Assembly: GCF_016859285.1 (NCBI RefSeq)
Contig: NC_053404.1
Coordinates: 20,734,105 to 20,798,104, forward strand
Reading direction: 5' to 3'
Origin: Xiphias gladius
Lineage: Eukaryota; Chordata; Actinopteri; Istiophoriformes; Xiphiidae
Length of the DNA stretch: 64,000 nucleotides
Made by a program: the position numbers and the translations under genes
Shown: positions 59,806 to 64,000 of the stretch, one piece after another
How the letters are laid out: the number at the start of each line of letters is the position of its first letter
How positions within the stretch are numbered: position 1 is the first letter of the stretch
The notes under the pieces: model-generated
The model's input: the letters and a program-made list of their open reading frames with translations, nothing else
Database searches by the model: none
Told to the model about the DNA's origin: nothing

Positions 59806-59819
59806 CCATTTCAGCGGCA

Positions 59820-62800
59820 ATGAGCAGCAGCCCTCCGTCTGTACAGATGGACGAGGTCAGGAGGAGAGCCCTGTCCCTCCTCTCCTCCTCAGGTTTAGCC
59901 CAGGATGTGAAGGCTGAGGTCCAGACCATGGCCAGCATCGCTCTGCCTCTGTCCGAGAAGTACCGTCACCTTTCAGCGGAGGCCATGCTGAGGGAGAACG
60001 TGGCCAGCCGCAGCAGGCAGGAGGTAGAGTTTGTCTCTCAACTGATCCTGTTGTGCTGGTGATGCTGTGTCACATAGTATTTCCTGACATACAGTGAGCT
60101 AAACTTTTAAATTTCCTAATTTTACTGTGAAACTAAAACCAAAAAGAAGGAATGTTCATGTAAAGTTATGTTGCCGTGAGAGAAAAAGTTGGGAAAAAAT
60201 TACATATTTCTTCAAATGTTAATGCACGGTTACTCTTTATTTCATGAACTTAAACAACAGAAAAAAAGTAAACAGTAATTGTGGCAGATGTCACAGCTTG
60301 TTCACACTTTTTTTTTTTTTAGGCAGCTAAGAGTCTTTCAATTCTCAATTGATATATTTTTATATTTTTCCACGGGTTTTCAGTGATGTTCAGATCAGGG
60401 GGACTGTGAGGGCCATTCCAAAAGCTTAAGCTTGTGGGTTTTGAGGTCTGCGTTGGATCGTTGTCCTTTAGTAGAAGCCAGGCTCCTTTCATTTTCACTT
60501 TCTCGACTGACTGCCGGACTTTTGCATCCACATGTTGCTGACACTTGGTGAAATCCATTCCTATCCGTATCTGTCCGTACAGTGTTTCTGTGCCACTGGC
60601 TGCCACATGATCCAGAGCAGAATATTTCCATCCCCATGCTGAACAGTCGGCAAAGGAGGGTTACTAAGTACTTTTTGCACTTGACACAATAATGGTTACA
60701 TTTTTTTCAAGTTTTATAAGTACGTGAAATCAAAAGTAACAGTGCATTAACATTTGAAGAAAGACTAATTTTTAATATCTGTTTGCTGGAAACATGAGTG
60801 ACATAAACCTTAAGACACACATAAAAAAACACCTGCTAGCGAATCTGGATCAATGACTTTTATATTTAGGATGTTTGTAGATAAAAAAACCTCAACTAAC
60901 TCATTGTTGGAAGTCACAAATTTGTGGTTAAATGTCGGTAAACAGTTGACCCTAGCCTTTTATTAATGCGTAGTAGCCCTAATGACATTACTAACCTAGC
61001 AACTTTCTCTCTATTTTATCAGGTTATGGAGTCTTTGAGTAGACTGGTCAAGGCCTTGAGTATCCTGGAGAAGTATGGCTGTAACCTGACCTGCCCCACC
61101 AGGCCCAGGTACTGGAGGAGCGTCAAGCACAACAACCCCGTCTTCAGAACCACAGTGGATGCCGTCAAGGTGAGCAAATCTGTCATTTGGTGCAGATCTT
61201 CCCTTTTTACGGGACATTTTCAATGAAATTCTGCTTTGTGGCTTTGAGCAAGACTTTGATTGAGGTTTGAAGCTTTTGGTGCAAATGAGGCAGATTTTCT
61301 TGCAGAAAGTAACGTTAAAAGGAGAAAGTAAGTACAATGACTAACTCATTGGTGCGTAGCCTCTTAAACAATGATCTCAAACCTGGTTTCCTTCCACAGG
61401 GTGGGCGTAGAGTCCTCTATCTCTACGGTTACACCAATCAGCAGTTAGATGGCCTCAGTTTCCCGGATGAAGTCAGCGAACCGGATGCCGAGAAAGTTGC
61501 TGCAGTGACGCTGGAGGTCATGACCTTACGCACAGAGGTGGACATGCTCGTTAAGGTTCGTATTAGTGTGTGTAGTCAATCATCTGATTTGCTGTAAATA
61601 TCTATGACCAGTAGTTTTTATTTTTGTGTGCAAGGAATTCACCATATTCCATTTCTTATGTCTGTGATTGTTTAGGGCACTCATCCTCACCTAGAAAACT
61701 TCAAAGATATCTTCCCATTTGTCATGCAGCAGGTCTGTACAAACATTTGCAGAAGCTTTATGCTTAAATTCTGTCACTGAATGTTTACATTATCCAAATC
61801 AACACTTCCACATCTACTCGAATGATCATAATCTTACTTCACAACTCACTATATAATCTACTAAATAGTTTTTATACTTATATTTTCATATTCATACCTA
61901 ATGGTATTTCATTGTTTTTATTCAATTGCTTTCTTTCTTGTTAAATTTGATACTGAACATTGTACATTTGATACTTTTGTATGGCTATTTTATACTGTGG
62001 TATTTTATTTTTATTTTACTGTATTAGGAGGAGGACACAACGACCGTAAATCTCTTTTGAGTCTTAAATTTGATACCAGCTCCTGAAAAAAAATTACATG
62101 GAATAAAAACATTACTTTATTTGGATTCACACATTTTGTCGTATAATAGTCGCCAGTGACGGTGAACAGAATATCATAAATAAAAATGCAAAATAAAGGC
62201 CAACGCCTGTACATTTTCTGCAAAGTAAGTGTGATGTAAAACACATTCAATAATATAAAACAATCAAAAACTACACGAAAAATAAAAGGATTTGGTTCAG
62301 CGTGGACGCTGGAAAAAACTACATATATTAAATCTGTAAATGCAAGTTTTAAATTTGTCAGTGCTGATACTTCATGCAGCACTGTGGTGATCGTAGTGAG
62401 CTACAGCCTCCATTCATCCAGTTTAAAGTGTAAAGAGTATTTACTGCGATGCTGTTTTCTTTCAGGATATGATGGTGAGTGACTCTGTGGTTATGCTGCC
62501 TGGAGAGGAGCAGCACGGAGACAAACCCCAGGTCCTGTCTCCTTCGCCCGTTTTAGAGAGACACCAAGAGATGAAATCGTTTTCCACAGGTCTCTTGGAC
62601 TTTTTCTTCGCCAGTGTGTGACTAAGAACAGTCAGCCGGGTTTCTTTTACAGAGAGTCTCTTGAATCCACAAATTTAGATTTTAGCCCCATTTGGACAGG
62701 ATTAAAAATAGAGGGGGAGGTAGGGAATTAGATATTCACATTGGCTCCTCAGTAATTTAAGTCCTCGTTGCGGACGGGATTTTAACCATCGCAAAATTGC

Positions 62801-63919
62801 AGGATATGGTCTGGGATAGACATGGACATTCAGCAGGACAAAGCCCAGGAGAAAGCCAGTACCTACCTGTTGCTGACATTCTTTTATGGGGTCTTGCTCT
62901 CCTGATGGCTTCTTTCTGTCATCATTATTGGTTCCCAAATAAGTCTTTATGTTGATTTGAAAATGTTTCCATCTATAAAATTCATTAAAAAAAATTCTGA
63001 TTCAGTCCATTTTCCACATTAAAGGCAGATTAAAGAGAAAAGTAAGTAAAAGTTAACGGATAGCAGGTCTTTCCGCTGGTAAAACTCAGAAATCCACTTT
63101 AAAATACCAGGTCGTCGCACTGGATGGGATTTAAATTACAGGGGGACGAGCCAGTTCACAGAAACACAGTAGGCAATTTTGATTGTAATTATTGCTGGGC
63201 TTGAGGTGAAAAATGACCCAAATACGCGCTCCAGACAGGATGAAAGTCACCGACACGCACAGGTAATGTTAAGATCACCCCACCTCCCCCAGAGAAAGAA
63301 ATCCAGTCCATATGCATCTTAAGTCTACCACTGTGTTTTCTTCATTGAATACTGCCTTGGAATTCACATGTTTACTCTTTATTCATTTGCACCAGTAACA
63401 CTGAACAGTGCAGCTAGAGGCCCAGCTAAGTACCTTCTCTGTCTCCAGACTCACCTGCTGTGGGTGACTGTAATTTGTGTGGCAGCGCTTCGTCTCTGGT
63501 TTGCCCATCTTGTGACAATCGACCTTTTTGCGACGCATGTGACGACCTCTTCCACCGCCACCCCTCCAGAGCCAATCACAAGAGAGACAAAATACAGAAA
63601 ACCAAACAGGGTATGCCACTCTGCAGCAGGCTTTAAAACAGGAACACGTTAGGAAACATCTTACAAAAGCTAGAAGTTAGTTTTTGTTGCTGTCTGTGGC
63701 TTTTCACCTTGTATTTTTTGTTTTGTGTGTGTGTGTGTGTGTTTTTATTTTTTTTTTTGCACCCAAAGAGACCTGCAGTATCTGTGGCATTTCGGCTGTC
63801 CACGCTCAGTGCTCCACCTGTGTCCAGAGACTGTGTCTGAACTGTGACAGGCTCTTCCACTCTCACCCTGACCGCAAGGGACATAACAGAACTGTCGTTA
63901 CACCAGCCAAAACATCCAG
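59820..63919 (+). CDS. rnf31: RNF31/HOIP, catalytic subunit of LUBAC, N-terminal part
   Basis: Seven coding exons are in the window: 59820-60023, 61023-61169, 61400-61555, 61676-61732, 62466-62589, 63449-63610 and 63769-63919. They give 333 residues and continue past the right edge. The first four encode the PUB domain, with ILEKYGCNL, RPRYWRSVKHNNPVFRTTVD and VLYLYGYTNQQLDGLSFPDE nearly as in human; in mammals this domain binds OTULIN and SPATA2/CYLD. Exons 6 and 7 of this set each encode one B-box-like zinc finger: C237, C240, C248, C251, C257, C260, H265, H267, H273, then C286, C289, C298, C301, C306, C309, H314, H316, H322. HOIP makes linear (M1) ubiquitin chains for NF-kB and cell-death signalling; the RBR catalytic part is outside the window. 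The start is the first ATG after the acceptor at 59814/59815. Orientation towards psme2 matches human. Confidence 0.95.
60205..60765 (-). mobile_element. Second Tc1-like transposon remnant, in an rnf31 intron
   Basis: Inverted ends are visible: CTTCAAATGTTAATGCACGG-TTACTCTTTATTTCA from about 60210, and the complement of CTTCAAATGTTAATGCACTG-TTACTTTTGATTTCA ending near 60759. Between them, on the minus strand, are C-terminal Tc1 transposase pieces (NDPTQTSKP, LLEWPSQSP, PDLNITENPW) in different frames, so the copy is frameshifted as well as shortened to about 0.55 kb. Its ends differ from those of the copy in lsm5 intron 1, so it is a separate Tc1 subfamily. Confidence 0.8.
61733..62465. other. 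rnf31 intron, AT-rich
   Basis: A 0.73 kb intron between the GT at 61733 and the acceptor TTTCAG at 62465. It is AT-rich with no recognised repeat. A 123-codon open frame on the minus strand (62011-62382) has a Phe/Ile-rich composition and no family resemblance, so I consider it chance. Confidence 0.5.
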
Positions 63920-64000
63920 GTGAGCAGAAAAAGGAAAATAATCGGACTCACCGGGAACACACTGAGATGTTAGAAGCCTTTTACTGTCTGATTTACTGAT

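Larger units (their letters stand above)
56362..59814. other. Head-to-head interval between psme2 and rnf31
   Basis: This interval holds both promoters and the rnf31 non-coding first exon. Near psme2 there is a CpG-richer zone to about 56700. From about 56880 to 57600 lies an AT-rich repeat with recurring TTTCACATG/CATGTGAAA palindromes, interrupted by a probable solo LTR (57066-57367). Near 57918 AACAGGAAGTAGAGCGG is an ETS-type motif. A strong donor (GCGAGG|GTAAGA, about 58036) could end rnf31 exon 1. The open frames here look random. Confidence 0.5.

Noticed and set aside
62011-62382. 123-codon minus-strand frame in an rnf31 intron
   Set aside because: Phe/Ile-rich by AT bias only; no motif, no splice or start context of note.

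Overview
The window is vertebrate nuclear DNA from a ray-finned fish, probably a percomorph teleost. The evidence is intron-rich genes with GT-AG junctions, fish-type orthologues of well-known vertebrate genes, two bucky ball family genes, many CA/GT microsatellites, and interspersed repeats I know from percomorph genomes. There is nothing bacterial, no CRISPR array and no plasmid or phage content. Exon coordinates were read by eye from splice sites, reading-frame phase and remembered protein families. No alignment was run.

Layout, left to right. (1) 1-8381, minus strand: two tandem bucky ball (Buc/Velo) family genes. The left one runs off the window edge; the right one (6263-8381) is complete. 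This family organises the Balbiani body and germ plasm in fish and frog oocytes. (2) 12455-19375, plus strand: kbtbd2, a BTB-BACK-kelch adaptor, head-to-head with buc, with several short upstream reading frames in its likely 5' leader. (3) 26171-47897, minus strand: avl9, sixteen coding exons over 22 kb, convergent with kbtbd2. Its exon 3 has a frame conflict. (4) 49633-52465, plus strand: lsm5, head-to-head with avl9 across about 1.7 kb. (5) 53031-56361, minus strand: psme2 (PA28 beta), convergent with lsm5, with polyadenylation signals only about 20 bp apart. (6) 59820 to beyond the right edge, plus strand: the N-terminal third of rnf31 (HOIP), head-to-head with psme2.

From memory, kbtbd2-avl9-lsm5 is one block on human chromosome 7 with the same relative orientations, and psme2-rnf31 is a head-to-head pair on human chromosome 14. 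The window therefore joins two ancestral blocks, with the germ-plasm genes attached on the left. psme2 and rnf31 both serve immune signalling (immunoproteasome activation; linear ubiquitin for NF-kB), and psme2 intron 1 carries an ISRE-like site.

Non-coding DNA is mainly intronic. It holds many copies of an AT-rich fish repeat family, two Tc1/mariner remnants (lsm5 intron 1, rnf31 intron), a LINE-type 3' tail, a probable solo LTR between psme2 and rnf31, and long dinucleotide repeats. I found no wholly new system. The most unusual items are the paired buc genes with uORF-type leader signals and an alternative-acceptor Arg-rich tail, the duplicated B-box-like fingers in rnf31, the abutting lsm5/psme2 3' ends and the avl9 frame conflict.
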